20,943 bases of DNA from an uncultured Clostridia bacterium (GCA_947624945.1 CANQMJ010000029.1:1-20943), one strand, 5' to 3'. Numbered from the stretch's first letter, positions 1 through 7,845 are shown. Numbers and translations: made by a program. The notes: generated by a model from the sequence alone, not told the origin.

Positions 1-215
1 CGAACCCGAAAGAGGCTCCCGTGTGTTCGTCGATGTTATCCAGTCTGCGGCAAAACTCGCTTCGGGCGCAGACCGCGTTATTACTTTCTGCGAACAGCTC
101 CCTCGCGGCACGGCGACTGCGCCGTCGAGACGTCGTGTCTGCGTTTGACGCCGGACGCGCCGCCAGCGCACGAGTCCGGTGCGCGTAGGTGAAGCTGGGA
201 AGCCTCCGGCTCGTT
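1..215 (+). repeat. Structured dispersed repeat, copy 1 (possible ncRNA)
   Basis: No gene is seen in 1-352; this part matches the stretch from 8239 to about 8460 with many scattered substitutions. Base pairing can be drawn. A closing stem joins GAGGCTCCC (12-20) to GGGAAGCCTC (197-206). TGTTCG (24-29) pairs with CGAACA (91-96) and encloses hairpin 43-49/67-73 (GTCTGCG/CGCAGAC). Hairpin 110-115/120-125 is ACGGCG/CGCCGT, and hairpin 166-171/179-184 is GCGCAC/GTGCGC. The closing stem and the TGTTCG/CGAACA stem are unchanged in copy 2. Strand is a guess: purine-rich unpaired stretches (such as GGTGAAG) suggest that plus is the RNA strand. I could not assign it to a known class such as 6S, RNase P, SRP or tmRNA. 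The repeat may begin before the window. Confidence 0.55.
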
Positions 216-221
216 GATTGT

Positions 222-350
222 TAGAAAGTAGTAAAAGTTCTTGAAGAAGGGGTTCGGGGGAAAAGGGAAGAAGGGGCATACGCCCCTTCTTCTGCTTTTT
301 CGCTTTGCGAAAAAGCCAACTTCATTTCAAGAAGTCACTCCCCCGACAAA
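222..350. repeat. Composite palindromic element with two nested hairpins
   Basis: The stretch starts with the family signature GTAAAAGTTCTTGAAG, found again at about 8494 and 8652 and in inverse orientation near 1975 and 2270. It contains two perfect hairpins, 267-277/282-292 (GAAGAAGGGGC arms) and 294-303/307-316 (GCTTTTTCGC arms). It closes with TTCAAGAAGTCACTCCC, the right side of the same frame that is uninterrupted at 8677-8714. It lies immediately downstream of the SipL-like gene on the minus strand, where the hairpins could act as a 3' end structure. No clean T-tract follows the frame itself. Confidence 0.6.
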
Positions 351-352
351 AA

Positions 353-1864
353 CTATATCACAATCACACCGGCGGGAGTGCCGTCGGGCGTAAGATTCGG
401 CGCGGTGGCGACGGCGGATGCGGGGACGTGAAAATGCTTGGCGATGTCCCATACCGATTCGCCGCGGGCAGGATAGTAGACGGTGAACCCGTCGCGGGCG
501 GGGTATTCGTCGCCGGCGGACGCGACGGCGAAAACGGCGCGCTCGCGTTTAAGCGACGCAACGGTCGCGGATACGACAAGGTCGGCGTCGACGGCAAGCT
601 CGCCGTCGAGACGCGCCGTTATCGCCGGCACGCAGACGTCGCCGTAAACGGCGAGCGTGTCGCCGTCCGCGCACGCGCAGTCGCAGGGCGGCTCATAGCT
701 CCACGGCAGCGTGAACGGCACCGCGTCGTACTCGCCGCCCGACACTGTCAGCGCCGTGCCGCGCAGCTCGCCGTTGATGCGGACGCGCGAGTTCACGCAT
801 GCGGCGTCGACGATGGAGGCGGAAGCATACACGGCGGCAACGCGCGCGACTGCGTTTTTCGGTATGCGGTCCGACACGGTGACGCTGCCCGTGTACGCGC
901 AGAGCGGCATCATGTATTCGACGTCGTCGCAGGTGACGGCGAGCGGCGCCGTGCAGCTGTATGCGTCGGTAACGAGCTCGGTCCCGACCGGCGTGACGGC
1001 GTCGGCGGACAGTGTGTATACGACCTCGACATGTACGCCGGACGCGGTATCGTCTGTGTTCAATTCGCACGACATGACGTGACCGCACGCGCGCACCGCC
1101 GCATCATCGTCGACGTCGCCGTCGAACACAACGACCTCGTCGAATGGCGACTTTTCCGTCACCGTGACGCCCTCGCCGCCGCGCTCGTAGAGGCAATTCA
1201 CGACGACGTCGCCGCGGCAGCGGTATTCGCTCGTTCCCGCATCTCCGACGGGGCGGCACTCGGTCACCACGACTGCGGCGGAGCACATGACGGGCGACGC
1301 CCCCTCGGGCATCGACGAAATGTCGACGGCGCAGAGCAGGTCGCTTGCGCACGCGCTCGTGACGGACGCCATCGTGACCGTTTCGGTGCGGCACTGCAGC
1401 CCCGCTGTGCCGCCGTCGATCTCTGGCACCTCGACCGGTCCCGCGACGGTGATGCGCGTGCCGAGACGGCAGCGCAGCTGCAGCTTGCGCGGCGCCGTGA
1501 CGCGGCAGAACACGTTTTCGGGCGTCGTCGACGCGTACACGACGGGCGACTCGACGCTGCCGATAACGGCGGCCGCGTCGTAGTCGCACGGCACGGTCAC
1601 GCCGTATATGCCGTGCGCGTCTGCGCTTTCGCCCTCGTCGGCGTCGCTGCGCTCGGGCACGTACAGCACGCGGAACGATGCGGTGCCGCCGAGCTCGGCG
1701 GTCACGCCGCGCCCGTCCGTCTCTTTCAAATATACGCCCTCGGGCGCGGGCACGCACTCGACGGACAGCATCCGCCCTATCGCGGGAACGTAGTCCGGCA
1801 GCGTGAATTCGCCGCCGCAGTCGTGGGTGATCTTCATTTCTCTCTCTAACTTTATCCTCTCCAT
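353..1864 (-). CDS. sipL: SipL-like SPOCS (DUF3794) and LysM protein, spore coat/cortex assembly
   Basis: This is a protein of about 503 residues with repeated beta-rich SPOCS/DUF3794 segments over most of its length and a C-terminal LysM-like segment (GESVWDIAKHFHVPASAV) that should bind peptidoglycan. That order and length match clostridial SipL, which in C. difficile is a mother-cell protein binding SpoIVA to encase the forespore. It has no signal peptide or membrane segment, as expected for a mother-cell cytosolic protein. The chosen start is MERIKLER at 1864, preceded by GAGGTG at 6-nt spacing; an in-frame ATG at 1879 has no good site and the one at 1837 is a possible alternative. A sigma-E-like promoter lies just upstream. 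Family assignment is good; SipL orthology is inferred from architecture only. Confidence 0.75.
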   Translation of the reverse strand: MERIKLEREMKITHDCGGEFTLPDYVPAIGRMLSVECVPAPEGVYLKETDGRGVTAELGGTASFRVLYVPERSDADEGESADAHGIYGVTVPCDYDAAAVIGSVESPVVYASTTPENVFCRVTAPRKLQLRCRLGTRITVAGPVEVPEIDGGTAGLQCRTETVTMASVTSACASDLLCAVDISSMPEGASPVMCSAAVVVTECRPVGDAGTSEYRCRGDVVVNCLYERGGEGVTVTEKSPFDEVVVFDGDVDDDAAVRACGHVMSCELNTDDTASGVHVEVVYTLSADAVTPVGTELVTDAYSCTAPLAVTCDDVEYMMPLCAYTGSVTVSDRIPKNAVARVAAVYASASIVDAACVNSRVRINGELRGTALTVSGGEYDAVPFTLPWSYEPPCDCACADGDTLAVYGDVCVPAITARLDGELAVDADLVVSATVASLKRERAVFAVASAGDEYPARDGFTVYYPARGESVWDIAKHFHVPASAVATAPNLTPDGTPAGVIVI

Positions 1865-1890
1865 ATATACACCTCGCACGTTTTTGTATA

Positions 1891-1919
1891 TATGTATGAA
1901 AGAATTTTTTATTATATGC
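1891..1919 (-). promoter_or_regulatory. Sigma-E-like promoter of the SipL-like gene
   Basis: On the minus strand GCATATA (1919-1913) and CATACATA (1898-1891) are 14 nt apart. Each differs at one position from the Bacillus sigma-E consensus (GHATAHT and CATACAHT). Transcription would start near 1884, about 20 nt before the start codon. A mother-cell sigma-E promoter is what a SipL-type gene should have. The upstream element overlaps the end of the palindrome at 1917-1966. Confidence 0.5.
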
Positions 1920-1966
1920 AGGGAGAGAGAAAAACTTCTTGAAAGAAGTTTTTCTCTCTCCCTGCA
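1917..1966. repeat. 24-bp perfect palindrome of the dispersed hairpin family
   Basis: Two 24-nt arms (1917-1940 and 1943-1966) are perfect reverse complements around a 2-nt centre. They begin and end with TGCA and carry the family core ACTTCTT/AAGAAGT. Compared with the copy at 8677-8714, the outer arm sequence differs (GGGAGAGAGAAAA instead of GCGAAGGAGGG) while pairing stays perfect. It sits directly upstream of the SipL-like promoter. Confidence 0.85.
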
Positions 1967-2022
1967 CCCACTCTTTTTTCAAGAACTTTTATGACTTTTT
2001 TCTTTTTGAAAAGGCTAACGGA

Positions 2023-2067
2023 AACAATATCCTCGGAGATAGCTTAAGATAATCACTATTTAATCCG
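2023..2067 (-). repeat. AT-rich 46-bp conserved block, copy A
   Basis: This block is nearly identical to 2312-2357 and, in inverse orientation, to 8578-8623. The shared core is ATCTTAAGCTATC flanked by GCGGACTAAATAGTG and AGATATTGTT (minus strand). The core holds an AGTGAT/ATCACT-type inverted repeat in the other copies. This copy has the most substitutions. Confidence 0.7.
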
Positions 2068-2311
2068 TTTTTGTGCGAGGAGCATCTCCTCACTATGTTC
2101 GGAGCTGCCACACTTTTCGCGAAGCGGAAAGTGTCGGAGGTTTGGCGCGTAAGCGACAAAACTCCTACCTTTCTACAAAAAGGGGCTCCGCAATTACTTC
2201 TTGAAAGAAAGCAGAAGAAGGGGCGAACGCCTCTTCTTCCTATCTCCCTCACGCTCCCACTCTTTTTTTAAGAACTTTTATGACTTTTTTCTTTTTGAAA
2301 AGGCTAACGGA

Positions 2312-2357
2312 AACAATATCTTCAGTGATAGCTTAAGATAAACACTATTTAGTCCGC
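2312..2357 (-). repeat. AT-rich 46-bp conserved block, copy B
   Basis: This copy lies inside the second tandem repeat unit. It differs from the plus-strand copy at 8578-8623 by very few bases. It is followed on the minus strand by sequence leading to the AAAAGTTCTT signature of the palindromic element, as in the other copies. Confidence 0.75.
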
Positions 2358-2605
2358 TTTGGGCGAGGAGCATCTCCTCACTATGTTCGGAGCTGCCACA
2401 CTTTTCGCTCTGCGAAAAGTGCAGGACGGCTTCGAGTGTAACGAGAAGACGTTACACACACATTTCCGCTCTGCGAAAAGTGTCGGAGGTTTGGAGCGTA
2501 AGCGACAAAACTCCTACCTTTCTACAAAAAGGGGCTCCGCAATTACTTCTTGAAAGAAAGCAGAAGAAGGGGCAAATGCCCCTTCTTCCAATCTCCCTGC
2601 ACCCG

Positions 2606-2690
2606 CACACTTTTCGCGAAGCGAAAACGTGTAGCAGCTCGGCGCGTAAGCGACGAGATGCCTCTTTCTTTTCAAAAACTTTTATGACGG
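2606..2690. repeat. Partial third copy of the repeat unit
   Basis: This part resumes the CACTTTTCGCGAAGCG hairpin, the GCGTAAGCGAC motif and the CAAAAACTTTTATGAC signature of the tandem units, but lacks the rest. It ends exactly at the stop codon of the MATE gene, so the repeat forms that gene's whole downstream region. Confidence 0.6.
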
Positions 2691-4049
2691 TTACGTTTTC
2701 GGTATGTTTCGTTTCATCATCATGATATGGAACGGTATCGACACAACGAACGTCAACAGATCCGAGACCGCCTGCGTCATGATGATGCCCTCGAGCTTCA
2801 AACATGCGGGCAGTATGAATATGAGCGGTACGAAGAATATGCCCTGACGGCAGGACGCAAGAAACGTCGCGGGCGCGACGAATCCGAGCGACTGGTAAAG
2901 CTGGTTGACGAACGTGGAATAGCCGAGCACGGGCAGCGACAGGCTGAGATAGCGGAGCATGCGTCCGCCGATCTCGATGACCTCCGTGTCGCCGGGACGG
3001 AACACGCCGATTATATTGCCGGAGAAGACAAACACCAAGACGCCGACGGTCACACCGTAGAGCGTGCCGAGGAAGATGGCGGAGTTGAACGCCTTGCGCA
3101 CGCGTCCGAACAGCTTCGCGCCGTAGTTGTAGCCCGCAACGGGCTGGAAGCCCTGACCGACGCCGATGAGCATACTGCGCACGAGCATATAAATTTTATT
3201 CGATATGCTGACGGCGGACACCGCAGCGTCCCCGTACGGGCGCACGGCGCGGTTCAGAAGCGTCGTCGCGACGCTGCCAAGGCTTTGACGGAACACGGTC
3301 GGCAGACCGACGCGGAATATGTTGACGTAATCGGAGATATGGCGGCTCGTTTTGAATATGTTGATCTCGACGTTGGACTTCTTGAAGATGAAGAACGATA
3401 TGAGAATGAGGAACGACACGATCTGACTTATCATCGTCGCTATGGCGGCGCCGGCGACGCCCATTTGGAGCACGAGTATGAACAGCGCGTCGAGTCCGAT
3501 ATTGAGTATGCCGCCGCTGCAAAGTCCTATCATCGAAAGCGTCGCTTTCCCTTCGGCGCGAAGGATATTGTTGAGCACGAACGACGAACAGAAGACGGGC
3601 GCGCCGAGCAGTATCCAAAAGCCGTAGTCGCAGGCGAGCGGCAGCGCCGTCTCGGTCGCACCGAAAATGTCCATCAGAAACGGCACGTTGACGAGTCCGA
3701 GAACCATCAAAAGCGCGCCCATCAAAACCGACGCAAGGAATCCCGACGTCGCGTAGAGGTTGGCTTCGTCGCGCTTCTGCTCGCCGAGCCTGCGCGAGAT
3801 GAGACTTTGCGAGCCCATGCCGAACCCGTAGCCGACGGCCTGTATTATCGACTGTATCGAGAAGACGACGCCGACGGCGCTCGTCGCCGAGTTGCCGAGC
3901 GACGAGACAAAGTACGTGTCGGCGAGATTGTATATCGATGTGATGAGCATGCTGAACGTCGTCGGTATCGAGAGCTTCAAAACGAGTCCGAACACGGGCG
4001 ACTCCGTCATGCGCTTGTATTCCGCTGTGTTTTTGTCTGTGTACGCCAT
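2691..4049 (-). CDS. MATE family efflux transporter
   Basis: This is a 452-residue polytopic membrane protein with about twelve hydrophobic segments. It starts with a short cytosolic lead and the typical MATE first helix (LKLSIPTTFSMLITSIYNLA). Further family signs are the duplicated-half layout and the VGQGFQPVAGYNYGA segment in the second half. MATE proteins export drugs or metabolites in exchange for sodium or protons. The ATG at 4049 has AGGGGAT about ten bases upstream. The gene stands alone; the phage endolysin gene upstream ends at 4232 and the gap has its own promoter-like element. Substrate cannot be told. Confidence 0.92.
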   Translation of the reverse strand: MAYTDKNTAEYKRMTESPVFGLVLKLSIPTTFSMLITSIYNLADTYFVSSLGNSATSAVGVVFSIQSIIQAVGYGFGMGSQSLISRRLGEQKRDEANLYATSGFLASVLMGALLMVLGLVNVPFLMDIFGATETALPLACDYGFWILLGAPVFCSSFVLNNILRAEGKATLSMIGLCSGGILNIGLDALFILVLQMGVAGAAIATMISQIVSFLILISFFIFKKSNVEINIFKTSRHISDYVNIFRVGLPTVFRQSLGSVATTLLNRAVRPYGDAAVSAVSISNKIYMLVRSMLIGVGQGFQPVAGYNYGAKLFGRVRKAFNSAIFLGTLYGVTVGVLVFVFSGNIIGVFRPGDTEVIEIGGRMLRYLSLSLPVLGYSTFVNQLYQSLGFVAPATFLASCRQGIFFVPLIFILPACLKLEGIIMTQAVSDLLTFVVSIPFHIMMMKRNIPKT

Positions 4050-4114
4050 TTACCGATATCCCCTGTTTTGATATTTCACCGTCTGCATCAATAAATCTGA
4101 TATACCAAACGGTA

Positions 4115-4120
4115 ATTATA
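4115..4120 (-). promoter_or_regulatory. Possible extended -10 promoter of the MATE gene
   Basis: On the minus strand TGA precedes TATAAT, which fits an extended -10 element. No good -35 is visible. Transcription would start about 60 nt before the MATE start codon. Confidence 0.4.
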
Positions 4121-4231
4121 TCACAAACATGCGTAAAAATCTACTGTTTACATGCGCTTCGGATAAAATAATCGCCCCGTTTCAATACCTCTCCCCGCCC
4201 GTACCTCCCTTGTCGAACGGACTTTTCTCCT

Positions 4232-5128
4232 CTACCCCAGCAGCTTCCCCCACGTTGCTGCGCCGCAGCTTCCGTCGACTTCGAGCCCGCTCGCGCGCTG
4301 ATACGCCTTTATCGCCGCCTCGGTAGCGGCTCCGCAACTGCCGTCTATTTCAAGCCCCGCACCCGCGCGCATATTGAGCAGCGCCTGCACCGCGCGCACC
4401 GCGTCGCTCTTGACGCCGCGCTTCACCACCTCGACCGCCACGTTCACACGCTTCGTCTCTGCTGCATCCGGCACACCCGGCGCACCCGCGCCGAGCAGCT
4501 TCGCCACATCGTCACGCGCCGTCTCCATCGACTTACCGTAACGGTCGAACCACTCGTACACGTCGCTGTGATCGCTGCCGAGCCCGAGCCTGTAACTGTC
4601 CTTGTGACACAGCACCGTCGGCACCGTCACGCCGTTATAGCTCACCGACCCCTTCGGGTCGATATTATACATCCGGCACAGATACGCCGTCAGCTCGCAC
4701 GCCTCATCGTATACACGCGCAAAATACTCGGAATCGTTCATATCGTCCTCGCATATCTCGAACTGTATCCACCCGTTGTTGCACGAACCCTTTTTGCCGC
4801 TGCCGCACCCCCACGGCTTGTAGTCCCACGGCATGACCTGTACCGACGCGACTCCGCCGTCCGCGAGCTGCCCGATCCATGCGTTCATGCCCGCCTGCCG
4901 CTCCTTGTGGTTCCAGTCGTTGTTGTACCGATTCTTTCCGAGCAGCGCGAGCAGACGCTCACGGTCGGACGCGTCGTCGTCGGGCTGCACGTACCGCTTC
5001 AGCGTCGGATTATTCGCGCCCGTGCTGTGCCACAACACGCCGCGCACATTCATTTTCTTCGTGCCGCGGTAGCATGTGCTCTGCGTCATCATGCATAAAA
5101 GCGGCGCGTTCGATTCACTGTATTTCAT
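4232..5128 (-). CDS. N-acetylmuramoyl-L-alanine amidase endolysin (Amidase_2 plus PG-binding)
   Basis: This 298-residue cell-wall hydrolase cleaves the bond between muramic acid and the stem peptide. An amidase_2/PGRP-fold domain spans about residues 25-200, with likely zinc ligands H34 (LWHSTG), H175 (LCHKD) and D189 (DHSDV). A C-terminal peptidoglycan-binding domain covers about 231-297 and ends in the familiar DGSCGAATWGKLLG. There is no signal peptide, as expected for a holin-dependent phage endolysin. The start at 5128 has AAGGAGA upstream and overlaps the end of the holin gene by 14 bp, a typical lysis-cassette arrangement. No clear terminator was seen before the MATE promoter. Confidence 0.93.
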   Translation of the reverse strand: MKYSESNAPLLCMMTQSTCYRGTKKMNVRGVLWHSTGANNPTLKRYVQPDDDASDRERLLALLGKNRYNNDWNHKERQAGMNAWIGQLADGGVASVQVMPWDYKPWGCGSGKKGSCNNGWIQFEICEDDMNDSEYFARVYDEACELTAYLCRMYNIDPKGSVSYNGVTVPTVLCHKDSYRLGLGSDHSDVYEWFDRYGKSMETARDDVAKLLGAGAPGVPDAAETKRVNVAVEVVKRGVKSDAVRAVQALLNMRAGAGLEIDGSCGAATEAAIKAYQRASGLEVDGSCGAATWGKLLG

Positions 5129-5543
5129 CGTCCTTACTCTCCTTTTTGTTTAACACATCTATCGCTTTCGTTATCGCCGCCGGTATCGGCACGCCCATCA
5201 GTCCCGCGTTCTCGATGATGCTTATCGTCTCATTCGCGATGAACGCGGTCACGACGCCGTCGCGGACAAAATTCACGCCGAGTACAAGATCGAGACGCGC
5301 CGCGACGAGCACCACGAGCAGTATCGCACCCTTTCGGCACAGCCCTTTCCATCCGGCGCGGCTTTCGAGCGCGCCGTTTTCGGACTTCTGCGACTTGTGG
5401 AACACGCCCGCAACGACGAGCCCCGTCACATAGTCGGCGGCCATGAATATGCACAGCGTCGCAACAGCCGCGTCCCATCCGCCGAACAGCGCCGCGACCG
5501 CCCCGCCGACGGCGCCGATAACACTAAGTATTATATGCTTCAT
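5115..5543 (-). CDS. Phage holin family protein
   Basis: The 142-residue membrane protein has hydrophobic segments near residues 4-20, 26-47 and 72-90, and a charged C-terminal tail (NKKESKDDEIQ). The motif FMAADYVTGLVVAG followed by a basic loop and a GW-GLCRKG segment is typical of the phage_holin_4/toxin-secretion holin family. Holins make the membrane lesion that releases the endolysin. The start ATG at 5543 overlaps the stop of the 39-codon gene (ATGA), and its own end overlaps the endolysin start, so the three are translationally coupled. Confidence 0.9.
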   Translation of the reverse strand: MKHIILSVIGAVGGAVAALFGGWDAAVATLCIFMAADYVTGLVVAGVFHKSQKSENGALESRAGWKGLCRKGAILLVVLVAARLDLVLGVNFVRDGVVTAFIANETISIIENAGLMGVPIPAAITKAIDVLNKKESKDDEIQ

Positions 5544-5659
5544 TCCTTATCCGTCCTTTCACTTGCGAGCAGCTTCTTTACCTGCTCTCTTATCCTCTCC
5601 GGCACGTCGTCTACCGTCCGCAGCCCTTTCTTTATCAGCTCAACATATATCTTCACCAT
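5540..5659 (-). CDS. CD1375-like phage micro-protein (39 aa)
   Basis: The product is a 39-residue basic protein beginning MVKIYVELIKKGLRTVDDVP and ending with a charged helix. This resembles the short CD1375/XkdX-like proteins that clostridial phages encode between tail genes and the holin. AGGAGG lies nine bases before the ATG at 5659, and the stop overlaps the holin start as ATGA. Its function is not established for the family; position suggests a role linked to tail or lysis. Confidence 0.8.
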   Translation of the reverse strand: MVKIYVELIKKGLRTVDDVPERIREQVKKLLASERTDKE

Positions 5660-5674
5660 TCCCGTCTACCTCCT

Positions 5675-6007
5675 TTACACAAGCATTTCATATATCTCCG
5701 CGAGCGCGAGCTGCACGTCCGTCATGTTCGCCTCACCCGTGGCAATAGCAGCCTTGATATCGCGCACGAGCTTTTGTTCATGCGTCATCTCCGCAAGAAT
5801 AAACCACGACTTTCCGTTGACCGTCACATTCTGAACGAGCACCATGTCGTGATATTCGACACTTTCGCCGTCCCCGTCCGTTATCGTGACCGTGCCGAGA
5901 TTGCCCTCGAACACGTCGCCGTCTATGATCTCATCGGAAACAAAATTGTTTCCGTTCAACTCTAAGTTGTCAAGTATTGTTCCGTCTGCAAGTTTTATCG
6001 TATACAT
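5675..6007 (-). CDS. Small phage-associated hypothetical protein (110 aa)
   Basis: I do not recognise the family firmly. The N-terminal half is beta-rich (MYTIKLADGTILDNLELNG, then ITDGDGESVEYHDMVLVQNV). The C-terminal half is helical (LAEMTHEQKLVRDIKAAI and MTDVQLALAEIYEMLV), a pattern common in small proteins encoded after tail-fibre genes of clostridial phages. The ATG at 6007 is chosen because AGGAG lies nine bases upstream; the in-frame ATG at 6016 would sit directly on the ribosome-binding site. It is 20 bp after the fibre gene and 15 bp before the micro-protein gene, in one operon. Confidence 0.8.
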   Translation of the reverse strand: MYTIKLADGTILDNLELNGNNFVSDEIIDGDVFEGNLGTVTITDGDGESVEYHDMVLVQNVTVNGKSWFILAEMTHEQKLVRDIKAAIATGEANMTDVQLALAEIYEMLV

Positions 6008-6027
6008 TAAAATCATCTCCTTTCGCC

Positions 6028-7845
6028 TCAGCCGCCTATCAAAAAGAACGGACGCACCCGCAAAGACATGCTCGCTAAGTAAGCGACCGCATCACCGGTC
6101 ATACCCGCAATGCAGAAATATGTCGGAGAGCAAACGTCCTGCAGCCAAAAGTTCGTGCCGCGTCCCGTCAACATGTCGGGGCGCATGCGGAATATGGGAA
6201 GCTGTGTCCTAAATATCGTATGTGCGTCAGGCGCGGTCACGCCGTTATTTGCGACCGCCGAATAAAATTGTGTGCCGTAGCACATGACCTCAGACATCAG
6301 CTCGATTTCGCAATCGAACCATGCGTCGCCTGAAGGGTGTCCGTCTGTCACGGCATTTGTGAGCAGTCCGCGATATGTAAGAATGTGCCCCGGGAAAGCG
6401 GCATTGACAGTCTCCTTCGCCTCGTCAAGGTTCTGTGTCCTCATCTGCGAAAGCGCATACCCGCCCGCCGTTGTGTTCAAGTCATTCATCTTTGCATTGT
6501 ACAGACCCGTCTCGGGTATTATGACCGCGTGATGCTCAGCCGTCTCCGTGTCGCCCGTTTTACAGAGATAGTCGAACCCCGCAATAAGCCAGTTGACGCC
6601 GTTTATCGTCCAGTAGTCGCCGACGTACATGTCGTCGAACGTGCCCGCACTTATCGCCGCATACTGCGCCTCCGTCACCGCGTCTCCGAGATATTTCCCG
6701 CGGAATATGCTGTTGTGGAAACCCGCGCCGCGCCATGATGTAACAACATCCTCCGGTGCCGGCGTCCAAACAGTGGTTTTAACTTTGCCTAATTCAAGCT
6801 TATAACCGCAAACATAGAACGGCGTACCGCTCGTTTCGGATTCAATACGCAAGTGTGATTCCGCGTCCTTGACGGCTTCAAAAGAGAAAGAATAGCGTTT
6901 CCACTCCGTCGTCGCGGTAAATTGCATAGTACGCGGGGACGATATTGCGCCGCCAGCGGGCTCTGCAAATGCGGTACAATGCAATGCTCCATCTGCTCTT
7001 GCAAAAAAAGAGAAAGTATATGTTTCTCCTTGTGTAACATCAAACTTCTGATATATTCCGCTCCATGCATCGATACCCGAATATACGGTCAGAGTATTAT
7101 AGGCAGAGTTTTTTCGCAAGTTGCCGGTCTGAAGCCAATCGCCTGAAAAATCTTTTGTACCCGTCAGCAGATTCACTCCCTGCGTGTCGCCCGCCGCTAT
7201 CGCCTCCGTCACAGCCTTCTGCGACATGACGACGTCGACGCCTCCGCCCGTCTCCTGCACGACCGCGGACTTGTCGAGCTTCAAGTCCGCAACACCGCGC
7301 GCCGCCTCCGCCGCACTGTTTGCAGACGTCGCAGCCTCATTAGCCGCGCCCGCCGCCGACATCGCCGTACCGGCAGCTGCATTCGCCGCCGATGCCGCGC
7401 CATTCGCGGCACCCGTCGCCTCGCGGCACTCGACGACGAGCTCTGCAAGCACGTCGACGTTTTCGTCGTTCTCGATGTCGCCGTCCGTCACCTCCGCAGG
7501 CTCGACGTCGACGAAAAATGTCGTCGACGTAAGCCTCTCGCCGTCGCCCCCGAGCACGGAAACGCTGCACTTGAGAACTCCCGCACATTCGAGCATCCAC
7601 GATGTCAGCGGAGCCGTGACCGTTCCGTCGCCGTTGACGGTGCAGAAGAACGACTTCGACGCCCCGTCCGGACGCGACGCGTTTATGACGGCGGTTGCAT
7701 CCTGCGCCACCGTTATTTTCGTGCCGCCCGAACACACCGTCACGCGCAAAAACCTCGACTTCGCGTCGCACTGCTTCGCGACGACCGCCTCCCCCGCGCG
7801 CTTCTTCTGTACATCTATGTTTATACTTTTTACTGTTTCTGTCAT
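6028..7845 (-). CDS. Phage tail fibre / baseplate receptor-binding protein
   Basis: The protein is 605 residues in several modules. An N-terminal BppU/DUF2479-like beta domain (about 1-120) would dock it to a baseplate. An Ala-rich helical or coiled-coil stretch follows (about 132-190). VMSQKAVTEAI (206-216) is a phrase common in tail-fibre shafts. A carbohydrate-binding-like beta sandwich comes next (about 225-365; ETYTFSFFARADG, KRYSFSFEAV). The C-terminal domain (about 375-605) ends with NFWLQDVCSPTYFCI and SLRVRPFFLIGG, which recalls the formylglycine-enzyme/C-type-lectin-like fold of DUF6273-type proteins and other phage receptor-binding tips. GGAGG lies four bases before the ATG at 7845. 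It is the first gene of the operon. Confidence 0.85.
   Translation of the reverse strand: MTETVKSINIDVQKKRAGEAVVAKQCDAKSRFLRVTVCSGGTKITVAQDATAVINASRPDGASKSFFCTVNGDGTVTAPLTSWMLECAGVLKCSVSVLGGDGERLTSTTFFVDVEPAEVTDGDIENDENVDVLAELVVECREATGAANGAASAANAAAGTAMSAAGAANEAATSANSAAEAARGVADLKLDKSAVVQETGGGVDVVMSQKAVTEAIAAGDTQGVNLLTGTKDFSGDWLQTGNLRKNSAYNTLTVYSGIDAWSGIYQKFDVTQGETYTFSFFARADGALHCTAFAEPAGGAISSPRTMQFTATTEWKRYSFSFEAVKDAESHLRIESETSGTPFYVCGYKLELGKVKTTVWTPAPEDVVTSWRGAGFHNSIFRGKYLGDAVTEAQYAAISAGTFDDMYVGDYWTINGVNWLIAGFDYLCKTGDTETAEHHAVIIPETGLYNAKMNDLNTTAGGYALSQMRTQNLDEAKETVNAAFPGHILTYRGLLTNAVTDGHPSGDAWFDCEIELMSEVMCYGTQFYSAVANNGVTAPDAHTIFRTQLPIFRMRPDMLTGRGTNFWLQDVCSPTYFCIAGMTGDAVAYLASMSLRVRPFFLIGG

Larger units (their letters stand above)
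1967..2605. repeat. Two long direct tandem repeats (about 289 and 350 bp)
   Basis: Unit I runs from about 1967 to 2255 and unit II from about 2256 to 2605. Both start with CCCACTCTTTTTT and share long near-identical stretches: AAGAACTTTTATGACTTTTT, the AT-rich block, GAGGAGCATCTCCTC, ACAAAACTCCTACCTTTCTA and the GAAGAAGGGG hairpins. Unit II is longer because of an extra stretch around 2410-2490 bounded by GCTCTGCGAAAAGTG-like sequence. Small reading frames on both strands are repeated along with the DNA and lack convincing ribosome-binding sites, so I regard the block as non-coding. Nothing else was found between 1880 and 2690. Confidence 0.8.

Noticed and set aside
1..215. 6S RNA, RNase P RNA, SRP RNA, tmRNA or a cobalamin riboswitch
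   Set aside because: Some short motifs looked similar (TGTTCG near the 5' side, GGTGAAG), but the order of conserved elements and the multi-branched pairing do not fit any of them; two nearby copies also argue against a housekeeping RNA.
305..1849. Long plus-strand reading frame opposite the SipL-like gene
   Set aside because: It is Arg/Ala/Val-rich without domains or a ribosome-binding site, a shadow caused by high GC; the minus frame has clear SPOCS and LysM segments.
2071..2553. Two similar small plus-strand frames (EEHLLTMFGAATLFA) in the tandem repeats
   Set aside because: They are repeated because the DNA is repeated, their ends differ, and there is no ribosome-binding site; minus-strand frames over the same DNA are equally long.
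6028..6180. Diversity-generating retroelement variable region
   Set aside because: The fold type is suggestive, but no template repeat or reverse transcriptase was found in the window.
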